In this document: in pieces, positions 11,254-20,793 of the stretch
Position numbering within the stretch: position 1 is the first letter of the stretch
How the letters are laid out: every line of letters begins with the position of its first letter
DNA from: Methyloversatilis sp.
Lineage (GTDB): Bacteria; Pseudomonadota; Gammaproteobacteria; Burkholderiales; Rhodocyclaceae
Direction: 5' to 3'
NCBI RefSeq assembly: GCF_030696805.1
Contig: NZ_JAUYRO010000096.1
Span: 95,164 to 159,163, forward strand
DNA: 64,000 nucleotides
Position numbers and translations under genes: made by a program
The notes under the pieces: generated by a model
The model's database searches: none
What the model saw: the letters and a program-made list of their open reading frames with translations, nothing else
Told to the model about the DNA's origin: nothing

Positions 11254-14200
11254 CTACTTGATCGAAAAATCGGCGCGAGCCGGTGATGCCTTGTCATCAG
11301 TTGTCTTCTCGCCGTTTTTCGCGACCGTATTCGGCGCAATGACGAACAGCCGTGCGTCATCGATCTTTGCCTGCTGCGCGAGATAGTCCTTCACCGCCTG
11401 CGCGCGCGCCAGGCCGAGCAGGCGAAGATCTTCGTCGCTCACTTCGGTATTGGTCATGATGAGCGTTTCCATCTCGCCGACCGGCAGGCTCTTCGTCAGC
11501 CCGACAATATTGCGCGGCTTCGGAAACGAGGCCGCTTTGTAAACCGTCTCCAGCAGATCCGGGTACTCGGCCGGATCAACCACCACCTCATTGACCGGCA
11601 ACTTGCTTTTCGCCGCCTTGACTGCCTTCACCTTGTTGTCGAGCAGCGCACGGCGATAGCCTTCCGCGTCGGTCGCTCGGTCGGTACGGCCAGTCACTTC
11701 GATCTTCAATGCCGGCCGATCGGTCAGCGCCTTGCCAAGCGTATCGAGCTTGCCGCGCGCGGTGTCGCCGAGCGAAGCCCGGCCCGGTTCGAACGCGACG
11801 TGGTCGAGGTCGGCGTCGGATCCGAACAGCGATCCGAGCAATGCAAACGGCGATGTGACCGCCTTGACGATCAGGTTCACGATCACTTTCACCACCAGAC
11901 CACCGATCGAGAACTGCGGATCAGACAGCGACCCGCTGATCGGCAGATGGATGTCGATGACGCCGTTGCGGTCCTTCAGCAGTGACACCGCGAGAAGAAT
12001 CGGTGCCTTGATCGCGTCCGGGCTGTCGACCGGCGCGCCGAAGGTGAGCTGGTCGAGCACCACATTGTTCTGCGCCGTGAGCTGGTCATTCTCGATCTTG
12101 TAGGCGATGCTGACACTCATCTTGCCCTTCTCGATGCCGTAACCCACGTACTTGCCCGAGTAGGGCGAAAGCGGCGCCAGCTCGATGCCGCGCGCATTGG
12201 CCTTGATGTCGAGAAATAGCGGCCCGGCCAGCGGATTGATGCGTCCGGTGATGTCGATCGGCGCCGAACCTTCGACCACGCCGCGCAGTTCGACCTCGCC
12301 CGCGGTACCCGACTTCGAACTCAGGCCGGACACCCGCCCGCCAAGTTTCGACAATTGCGCGCGGTAGTTCGGCTTGATGAAGAAGTCGCTGAAATCAACC
12401 TGTCCGCCCTGCAACACAATCGTCTTCACGTCGACCGGCGGCCGCGCTGCATCGATCATCCTGGCCAGTGCGGCGCTCTGTGAGGCCGGTGGCTTGGGCT
12501 TGGCCGGCGGCGCGGCAACGATCGGCGCGATGGGTGGCGCAACCGACGTGGAGGCGCTGGCCGGCTGCTTCACAATGTCCTGCAGATTGAGCCGGCCCTC
12601 TTTCGACAGGATGATGCGGGCGAAGTAATCGGACAGCGCAACCTCGCCGACCGACAGCGACGACAGCAGGTCGGATTTGCTGCTGTCGAGCTTCAACGCC
12701 ACCGCACCGATGAACAGCGAGCGCCACTTGAGCAGGTCGGAGGCGTGTATTTTGTCGGTCAGATGGACGTCGGCCACGGTCGTCTCGCCGTTCCATGACA
12801 AGGCCCAGCTGCCTGCCGGGGCGACCTGCACGCCCAGGTCACCGCGCAGGCTGACATTGCCGCGCAGCAATTCGGCGTTGAGCCGCTCGGCCATCCACGG
12901 TTGTCCTGCCAGCAGGTCAAGACGTCGCGCATCCAGTTTCAGGCCGGCCGACACCGGTTGCAGCGAAAAGCCGCCGCGCGCGCCGAACAAGCCGCCCGCT
13001 GCATCGCGAAACGCCAGATCGACACGCGACTTGAGGGTTTTGTCGGTGCCGATGTTGTCCACGGTCAACGCGATCTTGTCCAGTTCGACCACACCAGGCT
13101 TCTTCAGCGTGCGGTCCTCGAACCGGACCGCGCCGTCCGTCAGGCGGAAGGCACCGAGTAACGCGGTCCAGGGCACACCTTGCTGCGGCGAGTCGGCTGC
13201 GATCGATGCTGTTGCCATCGGCGGCGGCGGCGCCACGACAAGTCCTGCGAGATCGATGTTGCCATCGGCTTCGCGCGCGGCGCGCAGTTTCGGTTGCACG
13301 ATGTCGAGCGCATCCACCTTCACCGTGCGGGCCGCCAGATCGACCGTTGCGCCGGACAGCACGATGTCGTCCGCCTGCGCGAACGGCTGCTTGGCGCCCT
13401 TGCGCACCAGCTTGAGCCCGGCCACCCCCGCCTCGGTCACGGTGACCTGACCCTGGGGCACGCCCTCGACCAGTGCGACCTTGAGCTTCGTACCCAGCCG
13501 CGCCTGCGCCTGTTCGATCATGAAGTCGAGCGACGCCGGCAGATACCCGGCAAAGCGCGGGATGTCGAGGCTGGCGACCGTCAGCTCTCCTTCGACAGTC
13601 ATCGTCGAGGCTGTCGCACGGGCATCCACCGTGACCTGCAGACCGCCCTCGCCTTTTGCGTCGACCACCAGCGTGGCCGGCACGTCGCCCTGCAGTGAAA
13701 AGTCGCGCAGCACGATGTCGATCGGTTCGACGACAAAGGCGAACGGGCGCACCGGCAGCGCGTCGCTGACCCCGATGCGTGCCTGCACCACTTCGAACAG
13801 CGCTATCTTGATGTCCGGCTTCGTCGTCGCTGCCGCCTGCGACGCAGCGGCCGGAGCATCAGCCGGGGCGGGTTCGGCTTGCTCCGTCCTGGCCGATGGC
13901 ACGAGCGACAACAGGTTGAGGCGGCCGTCCTTTGCACGCGCGACATCAATGTCCGGTTGGTCGATGCGGACGCTGGCGATGTCCACCTTGCCGATCAGCG
14001 GCTCAATTTCGTTGAGCACGACATCGAGCGCCGGCAGCTTGATCAACGCTGCACCGGACTTGTCGTCAAGTTTCAGATCGTGCAGGCCCAGGGTGCCGCG
14101 CAGCGTGATGCGCGGCTCGCCTTTCAATGGCTGCCGGAAACCGATCTCGATGTCGGTATCAAGCGTGCCAGCGGCAATGCGGAAATCCAGCGGTACCGGA

Positions 14201-14919
14201 GAGTATTCGTCGCTTCGCGCCAGGCCCAACGCCTTCAGTTCCAGCTTGAGCGTCGCTTCGCGCTCGTCGATGAAGGGCCGCACCTTGCCCTGTAACGCAA
14301 ATGCTGCGTCGTTGACCCGCGCGGAGATCGACGGCTCGACATGAAGCTCGATGTCGGACGGCAGATTGGACACGAAGGGCAGACCGATTTCGATGTTGCT
14401 GATCGTATGCTGCCGCCCCAATGGCTGGTCATCGATATCGATGTGACCGCCGCGCAGGACGATGTTGTTGATCGAGAAGCGCGCCGGCTCGTCGTCGGTC
14501 GGGGGTTGATCGAGAATCTTGTTCAGTACGTCGCTGAAGTTGTAGGTCGATGAATCGATGCGCGCAAGCCGGACGCGCAGCTGATCGATCTCTACCGAGC
14601 GCACGATCGGCGCGCCACGGAATACCGAAGACCACTCCACATCCACCGCCAGCCGGGCAAGGCTCAGCGCCTCGGTTTCTTCGTTCGCCTCCAGGACGCG
14701 CAGGCCGACCAGAGACATTTCGAGCGTATAGGGGTTGATCGATACCTCGTTCAGCGTGAGCTGTCGGCCGAGAAACTCCGAGCCGTGCTTTTCTGCCAGT
14801 GACCGCACGACGTGCGGCGCTGCAAAGAATCCGAACAGGCCGAACAAGACCAGAAAAATGATCAAACCGATCAAGGTCTTGCGAAGGCGTGGGCGGGAAT
14901 CAAGAATGTGGACAGGCAT
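11254..14919 (-). CDS. Giant DUF748/AsmA-like envelope protein
   Basis: A 1221-residue protein with an N-terminal membrane anchor (LIGLIIFLVLFGLFGFFAAP, about residues 17-36). A long run of beta-rich DUF748/AsmA-type repeats follows, with an Ala/Pro-rich hinge near residue 830. AsmA-like proteins form bridges between inner and outer membrane and are linked to phospholipid or outer-membrane homeostasis. The C-terminal 200 residues contain an OmpA-like stretch (FEPGRASLGDTARGKLDTLG then VTGRTDRATDAEGYRRAL), which could contact peptidoglycan. The start at 14919 (MPVHILDSRPRLRK) puts a short basic tail before the anchor. Confidence 0.85.
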   Translation of the reverse strand: MPVHILDSRPRLRKTLIGLIIFLVLFGLFGFFAAPHVVRSLAEKHGSEFLGRQLTLNEVSINPYTLEMSLVGLRVLEANEETEALSLARLAVDVEWSSVFRGAPIVRSVEIDQLRVRLARIDSSTYNFSDVLNKILDQPPTDDEPARFSINNIVLRGGHIDIDDQPLGRQHTISNIEIGLPFVSNLPSDIELHVEPSISARVNDAAFALQGKVRPFIDEREATLKLELKALGLARSDEYSPVPLDFRIAAGTLDTDIEIGFRQPLKGEPRITLRGTLGLHDLKLDDKSGAALIKLPALDVVLNEIEPLIGKVDIASVRIDQPDIDVARAKDGRLNLLSLVPSARTEQAEPAPADAPAAASQAAATTKPDIKIALFEVVQARIGVSDALPVRPFAFVVEPIDIVLRDFSLQGDVPATLVVDAKGEGGLQVTVDARATASTMTVEGELTVASLDIPRFAGYLPASLDFMIEQAQARLGTKLKVALVEGVPQGQVTVTEAGVAGLKLVRKGAKQPFAQADDIVLSGATVDLAARTVKVDALDIVQPKLRAAREADGNIDLAGLVVAPPPPMATASIAADSPQQGVPWTALLGAFRLTDGAVRFEDRTLKKPGVVELDKIALTVDNIGTDKTLKSRVDLAFRDAAGGLFGARGGFSLQPVSAGLKLDARRLDLLAGQPWMAERLNAELLRGNVSLRGDLGVQVAPAGSWALSWNGETTVADVHLTDKIHASDLLKWRSLFIGAVALKLDSSKSDLLSSLSVGEVALSDYFARIILSKEGRLNLQDIVKQPASASTSVAPPIAPIVAAPPAKPKPPASQSAALARMIDAARPPVDVKTIVLQGGQVDFSDFFIKPNYRAQLSKLGGRVSGLSSKSGTAGEVELRGVVEGSAPIDITGRINPLAGPLFLDIKANARGIELAPLSPYSGKYVGYGIEKGKMSVSIAYKIENDQLTAQNNVVLDQLTFGAPVDSPDAIKAPILLAVSLLKDRNGVIDIHLPISGSLSDPQFSIGGLVVKVIVNLIVKAVTSPFALLGSLFGSDADLDHVAFEPGRASLGDTARGKLDTLGKALTDRPALKIEVTGRTDRATDAEGYRRALLDNKVKAVKAAKSKLPVNEVVVDPAEYPDLLETVYKAASFPKPRNIVGLTKSLPVGEMETLIMTNTEVSDEDLRLLGLARAQAVKDYLAQQAKIDDARLFVIAPNTVAKNGEKTTDDKASPARADFSIK

Positions 14920-15080
14920 GCTGCATCCATCGGGCACGGGGAAAACGGAGCGTATCACCGCCCGGCACCGGCGGAGGCCCGGGAACCTGCGATGACTGTC
15001 GCCGCGGACGGCACTCAAGTGCCTGCGGGTCCGGGCCGATAACCACAACGATCCTCCTGTTTCCGGACACGCCGCCGTTT

Positions 15081-16088
15081 ATGTCAGATCTCATCGGATC
15101 AGTCGCCAATCTCACCGGATACCGTGACCGCGATCTCATCGACAGTACCTTTGTTTCGGTACTGGGGGATTGGCTCGACCCGATGCGGCTGAATCTGTAC
15201 CGCTGCGTCGGCGACGGTTCAGACCTGCGTCTTCTGCTGCAGGCGGCTATGGCAAAAGGTCAAGGCATGGTTGCGGCGGACCCTTCCTGGACACCACTCG
15301 AAGCGCTGCCACAGCTGTTGTCGCGCCCCCAGTTCGAACAGGCTTTCGCACAGGACGAACCGCTGCTTGATCTGCCGCTGCGCGACGATGACGGTCCGTG
15401 GCTCAATCTTTTCGCGGTATGGGCCGGGCCACGACGCTTCGGCATCATCGAACTGATCAGCGAACAGCCTCTGCTGGCAGTTCAGCTCCGGCTGGTGACC
15501 GGCCTGCTGAAGATATATCGCAACCAGATCACGCTGCTCGACTACAGCGAACGCGACAGCCTGACAGGTCTGCTGAACCGCAAGACCTTTGATGAACAGT
15601 TCCTGAAATGCATCGAACCGACAAAGGACGACAGGCCTTTGTCCTGGTGGCTGGGCGTCATCGATATCGACCATTTCAAACAGGTGAATGACAACTTCGG
15701 TCACCTGATCGGCGACGAGGTCTTATTGCTCGTGGCCCGCCTGCTGCGCAGTGCTTTTCGCCAGAGCGAGCAGCTGTATCGTTTCGGCGGCGAGGAATTC
15801 ATCGTGCTGCTGCGTGCCGAGCACGAAGGCGAGGCCATGCTCGCCTTCGAGTTCTTCCGCGAACAGCTTGCAGGCTTCAATTTCCCGCGGGTCGGCACAG
15901 TCACCGCGAGCGTCGGGTTCACGCGCGTTCGCGCGATGGACAATGCGAGCAGCGCGGTGGACCGTGGCGACCGCGCCGTGTATCACGCGAAGAAGCACGG
16001 GCGCAACCAGGTGCATTCGCACGAGGCTCTGCTGCGCAGCGACGAACTGCTCGAGGTGGACAACTGCGGCGAAATCGAACTGTTCTGA
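15081..16088 (+). CDS. GGDEF-domain diguanylate cyclase
   Basis: A 335-residue soluble protein. The N-terminal 170 residues form an unassigned, possibly GAF-like sensor region. The GGDEF domain (about 175-325) has DIDHFKQVNDNFGHLIGDE and an intact catalytic GGEEF (RFGGEEFIVLL), so it should make cyclic-di-GMP. The position expected for the inhibitory I-site RxxD reads RQSE, so product inhibition may be lost. The start at 15081 is the first ATG in frame in the intergenic space; a longer frame upstream has no similarity. Confidence 0.9.
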   Translation: MSDLIGSVANLTGYRDRDLIDSTFVSVLGDWLDPMRLNLYRCVGDGSDLRLLLQAAMAKGQGMVAADPSWTPLEALPQLLSRPQFEQAFAQDEPLLDLPLRDDDGPWLNLFAVWAGPRRFGIIELISEQPLLAVQLRLVTGLLKIYRNQITLLDYSERDSLTGLLNRKTFDEQFLKCIEPTKDDRPLSWWLGVIDIDHFKQVNDNFGHLIGDEVLLLVARLLRSAFRQSEQLYRFGGEEFIVLLRAEHEGEAMLAFEFFREQLAGFNFPRVGTVTASVGFTRVRAMDNASSAVDRGDRAVYHAKKHGRNQVHSHEALLRSDELLEVDNCGEIELF

Positions 16089-16137
16089 ACCGACTCGCAG
16101 ACTGTTCTCTACGGAACGCGAATCGGGCGACAAAAGA

Positions 16138-16166
16138 AAAGGGCCGCATATGAGCGGCCCCTTCTT
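16138..16166 (-). terminator. Terminator of the tRNA operon
   Basis: A GC-rich stem (GGGCCGC with GCGGCCC, loop ATATGA) is flanked by A-rich sequence on the left. Read on the minus strand it is a hairpin followed by TTTTCTTTTG, 34 bases past the tRNA-Asp 3' end. It could also act weakly on the plus strand for the GGDEF gene. Confidence 0.8.
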
Positions 16167-16199
16167 TGACCGAGGCGCATGCAGCGCCCCGATTATTGC

Positions 16200-16276
16200 T
16201 GGCGGAGTGGACGGGACTCGAACCCGCGACCCCCGGCGTGACAGGCCGGTATTCTAACCAACTGAACTACCACTCC
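16200..16276 (-). tRNA. tRNA-Asp (GTC)
   Basis: On the minus strand a full cloverleaf is visible. The acceptor GGAGTGG pairs with CCACTCC, the anticodon loop CTGTCAC has GTC as anticodon, the T-loop is GGTTCGAGTCC, and the 3' CCA is encoded. It is the third tRNA of an Ala-Glu-Asp transcript. Confidence 0.97.
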
Positions 16277-16331
16277 TTGTTGGTGCCGGCACTAGCATTT
16301 CCGGACTCACTTGACTGACCAGCGAAATCAC

Positions 16332-16407
16332 TGGCGTCCCCACGGGGATTCGAACCCCGGTACCTACCGTGAAAGGGTAGTGTCCTAGGCCTCTAGACGA
16401 TGGGGAC
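16332..16407 (-). tRNA. tRNA-Glu (TTC)
   Basis: On the minus strand the gene begins GTCCCCATCGTCTAGAGGCC, has anticodon TTC in the loop CTTTCAC, the T-arm GGGGTTCGAATCCCC, and an encoded CCA. It is the middle gene of the three-tRNA operon. Confidence 0.97.
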
Positions 16408-16442
16408 CTAGTTTTTGCTTCTTTTGCTTCTTCTCTTTCGCT

Positions 16443-16518
<76 letters not shown>

Positions 16519-16534
16519 GTCGAAAGAGACGCGC

Positions 16535-16562
16535 ATTATAAGCAGTCCGGGCGCTTTGTAAA
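16535..16562 (-). promoter_or_regulatory. Sigma-70 promoter of the tRNA operon
   Basis: Read on the minus strand: TTTACA (16562-16557), a 16-bp spacer, and a perfect TATAAT (16540-16535), followed by a GC-rich discriminator GCGCG. Such a discriminator is typical of stringently controlled stable-RNA promoters. Confidence 0.85.
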
Positions 16563-16640
16563 GTGAGCCAGCCGATTATTTTTGCCCGACACGCTCATGC
16601 ATTCCATCGGAGTAGGTGTTTAGCATATAAGGGGGCACCT

Positions 16641-18071
16641 TCAGTTCAAAGGCGGTGGCAGCAGTTTTCCTGGATTCATCAGCGCGTGCGGATCCAGCGC
16701 GCGTTTCACCGCGCGCATCAGGTCGAGCTCCACCGGACTTTTGCACTCAGCCAGCAACTGTGTCTTGAGCTGGCCGATGCCGTGCTCGGCGGATACAGAC
16801 CCCTCCAGCACGCGCACCGCTTCGTAGACGAGCGCGTTGGCAGTCACAGCGTCGGCCAGTAGACGCGCATTGTCGTCTGCCTGCGGGAAGGACAGGTTGT
16901 AGTGCAGGTTGCCGTCGCCGGCATGGCCGAACACCACGATACGTACGCCGGGCAACGCCTGCGCGATGCGCTCGCCCGCCTGATCGATGAAACGCGCAAT
17001 CGCGCTGACCGGCACGCTGATGTCGTGCTTGACGCTGAATCCCTCGATGCGCTGCGCCTCGGAAATGTTTTCGCGCAGCGCCCACAGTGCAGCCGCCTGC
17101 GAAAGATCTTGCGCGATCACTGCATCGCACACCACTCCCTGCTCCATCGAGGCCCCCAGAATCTCACCCAGTCGCTCATCGAGCCCGGGCTGGTTACCTG
17201 ACAGCTCGATCAGCGCATACCAGGGCGCAACGCCGGACAAGGGGTCGCGCGTGTCTGGCATGTGCTTGAGCACCAGTGTCAGCGCCTCGCGCCCGACCAG
17301 TTCGAAAGCGTTGAGTACGTCACTTGCCTGGGCGCGCAGCTGCGCCAGCAGATCGATCGCACGCTGGACATCATCCATCGCCACCCAGGCAAGCGCGGAG
17401 TGGGCCGGCAGCGGCGACAGCTTCAGCACAGCGGCACTGATGAAGCCCAGCGTGCCCTCGGCGCCAATGAACATGTGCTTGAGGTCATAGCCTGTATTGT
17501 CCTTGCGCAAGGCGCGCAGACCGTCCCATATACGACCGTCGGGCAGCACGACCTCCAGTCCGAGCACCTGGTCACGCGCATTGCCATGACGCAACACATG
17601 CACGCCGCCCGCGTTGGTCGACAGGTTGCCGCCGATTTCGCACGATCCTTCCGACGCGAGGCTGAGCGGAAAGAGCAGGCCGGCATCGCGCGCGGCCGTC
17701 TGAACCGTAGCCAGCTTGCACCCTGCTTCCACAGTGATCGACGCGTTATCGCGGTCCAGCGCCCGGATGCGGTTCAGGCGCGACAGATTGACCAGCACCT
17801 CGCCCTGCCCTGCGCGCGGCGTGGCGCCGCCGCACAGGCCGGTATTGCCGCCCTGCGGCACCATGGGCAGCCCGGCGTCGGCACACAGCCGCACGACGCG
17901 TGACAGCTCGTTGGTCGTCGCCGGGCGCACGACGCACAGCGCATCGCCGATGTAGCGGCCGCGCCAGTCGGTAAAGTACCGGGCGGTATCGCCTGCGGCA
18001 GACAGAACATGGGCATCGCCGACGATGTCGCGCAGCCTGGTGAGCGCGTCAGCGATGCGCTCGCGCTCCAT
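16641..18071 (-). CDS. FAD-linked oxidase (D-2-hydroxyacid dehydrogenase family)
   Basis: A 476-residue flavoprotein. The N-terminal FAD-binding PCMH fold (about residues 35-215) has the diphosphate-binding PQGGNTGLCGGATP and EIGGNLSTNAGG. The C-terminal FAD-oxidase domain has the FGHAGDGNLHYN and SAEHGIGQLK motifs, which carry metal and substrate ligands in this family. Relatives include D-lactate, D-2-hydroxyglutarate and glycolate dehydrogenases; the substrate cannot be told from sequence alone. It starts two bases after the rimO stop. Confidence 0.87.
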   Translation of the reverse strand: MERERIADALTRLRDIVGDAHVLSAAGDTARYFTDWRGRYIGDALCVVRPATTNELSRVVRLCADAGLPMVPQGGNTGLCGGATPRAGQGEVLVNLSRLNRIRALDRDNASITVEAGCKLATVQTAARDAGLLFPLSLASEGSCEIGGNLSTNAGGVHVLRHGNARDQVLGLEVVLPDGRIWDGLRALRKDNTGYDLKHMFIGAEGTLGFISAAVLKLSPLPAHSALAWVAMDDVQRAIDLLAQLRAQASDVLNAFELVGREALTLVLKHMPDTRDPLSGVAPWYALIELSGNQPGLDERLGEILGASMEQGVVCDAVIAQDLSQAAALWALRENISEAQRIEGFSVKHDISVPVSAIARFIDQAGERIAQALPGVRIVVFGHAGDGNLHYNLSFPQADDNARLLADAVTANALVYEAVRVLEGSVSAEHGIGQLKTQLLAECKSPVELDLMRAVKRALDPHALMNPGKLLPPPLN

Positions 18072-18073
18072 CG

Positions 18074-19405
18074 TCAGTCCTCGATGACCAGCTCGGCGTA
18101 CAGGTCATGCACATCGCAGTCGGTGATGCGTACGCGCACGAAGTCGCCGACATCGAGGTCCTGCCCGTCAAGAATGTGCACCAGACCGTCTATGTCCGGC
18201 GCGTCGCCCTCGCTGCGTGCGAGGGCACCATCGTCATCCACTTCGTCAACCAGCACGATCATTTCGCGATCGATCTTCTCTTCGAGACGTTGCGTGCTGA
18301 TGTCTTCCTGGAACTCCATCAGACGCTGCCTGCGCTCTTCGCGCACCTCTTCCGGCACCGCGCCCGGCAGATCGTTGGCAGTCGCGCCATCGACCGGCGA
18401 ATAGGCGAAGCAGCCGACGCGGTCCAGCCGCGCTTCACCGAGGAACTGCAGCAGTTCTTCGAATTCGGCGTCTGTTTCGCCCGGAAAGCCGGCGATGAAG
18501 GTGCTGCGTATCGTGATGTCCGGACAGATTTCGCGCCAGGCGCGGATGCGTTCCAGATTGTTCTCGGCATTGGCCGGGCGCTTCATCGCCTTCAGGATGC
18601 GCGGGCTGGCGTGCTGGAACGGTACGTCGAGATAGGGAAGTATCTTGCCTTCGGCCATCAGCGGCAGGATGTCGTCGACGTGCGGGTACGGGTATACATA
18701 ATGCATGCGTACCCAGATGCCCAGTTCGCCCAGCGCACTGGCCAGATCGTACAGTTTGGTGCGCAGCGGCTTGCCGCCCCAGAAACCGGTTCGGTACTTC
18801 ACGTCAACACCGTAGGCGCTGGTGTCCTGCGACACGATCAGCAGCTCGCGCACTCCGGCGTCGCGCAGCGTTTCCGCCTCTCGCATCACGTCACCGATCG
18901 GACGGCTGACCAGGTCGCCGCGCATCGATGGAATGATGCAGAAACTGCAGCGGTGGTTGCAGCCTTCGGAAATCTTCAGGTAGGCATAGTGCGACGGCGT
19001 CAGCCGGATGCCCTGAGGCGGCACCAGGTCGGTGAACGGGTCGTGCGGCTTCGGCAGATGGCGATGCACCGCATTCATGACCTCCTCGGTCGCATGCGGA
19101 CCGGTCACCGCCAATATCTGCGGATGCGTCTCCAGCACCTGCTGGCGCTTCGGCCCTTCGGCACCCATGCAGCCGGTCACGATGACCTTGCCGTTCTCGG
19201 CCAGGGCTTCGCCGATCGCGTCCAGCGACTCCTCGACCGCAGCATCGATGAAGCCACAGGTGTTCACCACGACGATGTCGGCACCGTCGTAGGTCGGAGA
19301 GATGTCGTAGCCCTCGGAGCGCAGCCGGGTCAGGATGGATTCGGAGTCTACCGTGGCCTTGGGACACCCAAGGCTGAGGAAGCCCACACTCGGATTCTTG
19401 CTCAT
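18074..19405 (-). CDS. rimO: Ribosomal protein S12 methylthiotransferase RimO
   Basis: A radical-SAM enzyme that adds a methylthio group to the aspartate of ribosomal protein S12. The 443-residue protein has the N-terminal cluster domain ([25 protein letters not shown]), the radical-SAM motif CNHRCSFC and a C-terminal TRAM domain. It lies between the GNAT gene and the FAD oxidase in one direction. Confidence 0.95.
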   Translation of the reverse strand: MSKNPSVGFLSLGCPKATVDSESILTRLRSEGYDISPTYDGADIVVVNTCGFIDAAVEESLDAIGEALAENGKVIVTGCMGAEGPKRQQVLETHPQILAVTGPHATEEVMNAVHRHLPKPHDPFTDLVPPQGIRLTPSHYAYLKISEGCNHRCSFCIIPSMRGDLVSRPIGDVMREAETLRDAGVRELLIVSQDTSAYGVDVKYRTGFWGGKPLRTKLYDLASALGELGIWVRMHYVYPYPHVDDILPLMAEGKILPYLDVPFQHASPRILKAMKRPANAENNLERIRAWREICPDITIRSTFIAGFPGETDAEFEELLQFLGEARLDRVGCFAYSPVDGATANDLPGAVPEEVREERRQRLMEFQEDISTQRLEEKIDREMIVLVDEVDDDGALARSEGDAPDIDGLVHILDGQDLDVGDFVRVRITDCDVHDLYAELVIED

Positions 19406-19423
19406 GAAGCACTCGATAGGAAA

Positions 19424-19963
19424 TCAACGCGCAAGTATACCGCCCCGCTCGTCCCGGACCGCTTGGAACGGCGGCCGGACGTGGTCGATCATGTCAGGCG
19501 GCAGATCGGCCTGGGGCGGCATCGAACCAAGGCGGCGAAAGCCCATCGATCCGAGCATGCGGAGCGAAGCCAGATTGTCGCGGTGCGCTGCAGCATGCAC
19601 CGGCCGTTCGTCGCCCAGACTGGCGACAAACCCGAGCACGGACAGACAGGCCTCGCGAGCAAATCCGTTCCCCCAGTGCGCGCGGGCGAGGAAATAGCCG
19701 ATCTGCAGGTCGCCGTTGCGCCGTTGCCCGAGTTGCAGGAAGCCGACCGGCTCGCCTGTTCTGAGACGGATCACGTGCTTGATGCGGTGCGCGTCGTTGG
19801 CAATCACGCTGCGCACCCAGCGTCCGGCGTCGAAAGGCAGCGGAATGTCGGGGATATAGCGGAAGATCGACGTGTCGGCTGCGATCAGTGCGAGATCGGA
19901 TACGTCGTCATGCGTCATCGGCACCAGCACAAGTCGGCCGGCAAGCAGGGAGGCATTGATCAA
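19424..19963 (-). CDS. GNAT-family N-acetyltransferase (RimJ/RimL type)
   Basis: A 179-residue protein with the GNAT core: LVLVPMTHDDVSDL, then the acetyl-CoA region IGYFLARAHWGNGFAREA, and NLASLRMLGSMGFRRLG. Relatives acetylate ribosomal protein N-termini or small molecules, and the substrate here is unknown. It sits 18 bases before rimO and 75 bases after phaR on the same strand. Confidence 0.85.
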   Translation of the reverse strand: MINASLLAGRLVLVPMTHDDVSDLALIAADTSIFRYIPDIPLPFDAGRWVRSVIANDAHRIKHVIRLRTGEPVGFLQLGQRRNGDLQIGYFLARAHWGNGFAREACLSVLGFVASLGDERPVHAAAHRDNLASLRMLGSMGFRRLGSMPPQADLPPDMIDHVRPPFQAVRDERGGILAR

Positions 19964-20038
19964 CGCGGCATGTCCGCAGACGACAAAGCCGACCCTGCGG
20001 ATCGGCTCTGGGTGGTGCGCCCGGTCATTCGTCGCCGC

Positions 20039-20641
20039 TTACTTGGCCGGAGGCGGACCCTTGTCGCCGCTTTGCGGCGGCGTGAAGCCCGGGAATTTGA
20101 AGCCGGACATCATCGAACGCGTCTGCTGTTCAATCTGTTCCTGCATCTGCACGAACATGCGCTTGCTCTGTTCCATGTAGGCACCCATCATGCTCTGCAT
20201 GGCGGGACCCTGGAAGTTCAGGAACTGGGCCCACAGATCCTTGCTCATGGCGTTGTTGTCGCCGTAGATGGCGCGCGCCTGATCCTGCAACTTGGACTGG
20301 ACGTCGGTGAATGCCTTGATGTTGCCCTCAAGGTACTTGCCCATCATGCCCTGCATCGCGTTGCCGTAGAAGCGGATCATCTGCGACAGCAGGTCGGAGG
20401 TGAACATCGGCACGCCTTCACTCTCTTCTTCGATGATGATCTGCAGCAGTATGCTGCGCGTCAGGTCGTCGCCGGTTTTGGCATCGACAACCTGGAATTC
20501 CGCGTTTTCAAGGACCAATTCCTTTACGTCGGACAATGTGATGTAGGAACTCGTACGGGTATCGTAAAGCCGGCGGTTGGGGTACTTCTTGATCAGCCTG
20601 TGGGTGGAACTGGTCCCCTCGCGGCTTTGCGAAACGCTCAT
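20039..20641 (-). CDS. phaR: Polyhydroxyalkanoate synthesis repressor PhaR
   Basis: A 200-residue DNA-binding repressor that also binds PHA granules. The N-terminal PHB/PHA accumulation regulator domain is clear (IKKYPNRRLYDTRTSSYITL). A helical region rich in Met and Gln follows, ending in PGFTPPQSGDKGP. The start at 20641 (MSVSQSREG) has GGACAGGAC upstream; the longer frame beyond it is unsupported. In this family PhaR represses phasin and pha genes until polymer appears. Confidence 0.94.
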   Translation of the reverse strand: MSVSQSREGTSSTHRLIKKYPNRRLYDTRTSSYITLSDVKELVLENAEFQVVDAKTGDDLTRSILLQIIIEEESEGVPMFTSDLLSQMIRFYGNAMQGMMGKYLEGNIKAFTDVQSKLQDQARAIYGDNNAMSKDLWAQFLNFQGPAMQSMMGAYMEQSKRMFVQMQEQIEQQTRSMMSGFKFPGFTPPQSGDKGPPPAK

Positions 20642-20714
20642 TGTGTCCTGTCCTCGCTCGATGGCTCTGCGTCGGGACGGTGGGTTCCGTCCGCAACATT
20701 TTTGATCATACAGC

Positions 20715-20757
20715 AAGCAAAGGCCTTATGCGGCAGTGCCGCATAAGGCCTTTGCTT
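20715..20757. terminator. Perfect 21-bp-arm hairpin between phaB2 and phaR
   Basis: The arms 20715-20735 and 20737-20757 are perfectly complementary around a single base. T-rich ends (TTTGCTTT) are built into the stem. Reading either way it would fold strongly. It lies between the phaB2 stop and the phaR start, so it probably terminates or attenuates the pha transcript before phaR. Confidence 0.7.
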
Positions 20758-20793
20758 TGATACTTTGCGCCCTGATTGTTCAGACGCCAAGGC

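Noticed and set aside
18107..20746. Very long plus-strand open frame (879 codons)
   Set aside because: It is antisense to rimO, the GNAT gene and phaR, all with clear motifs; high GC leaves long open shadow frames.
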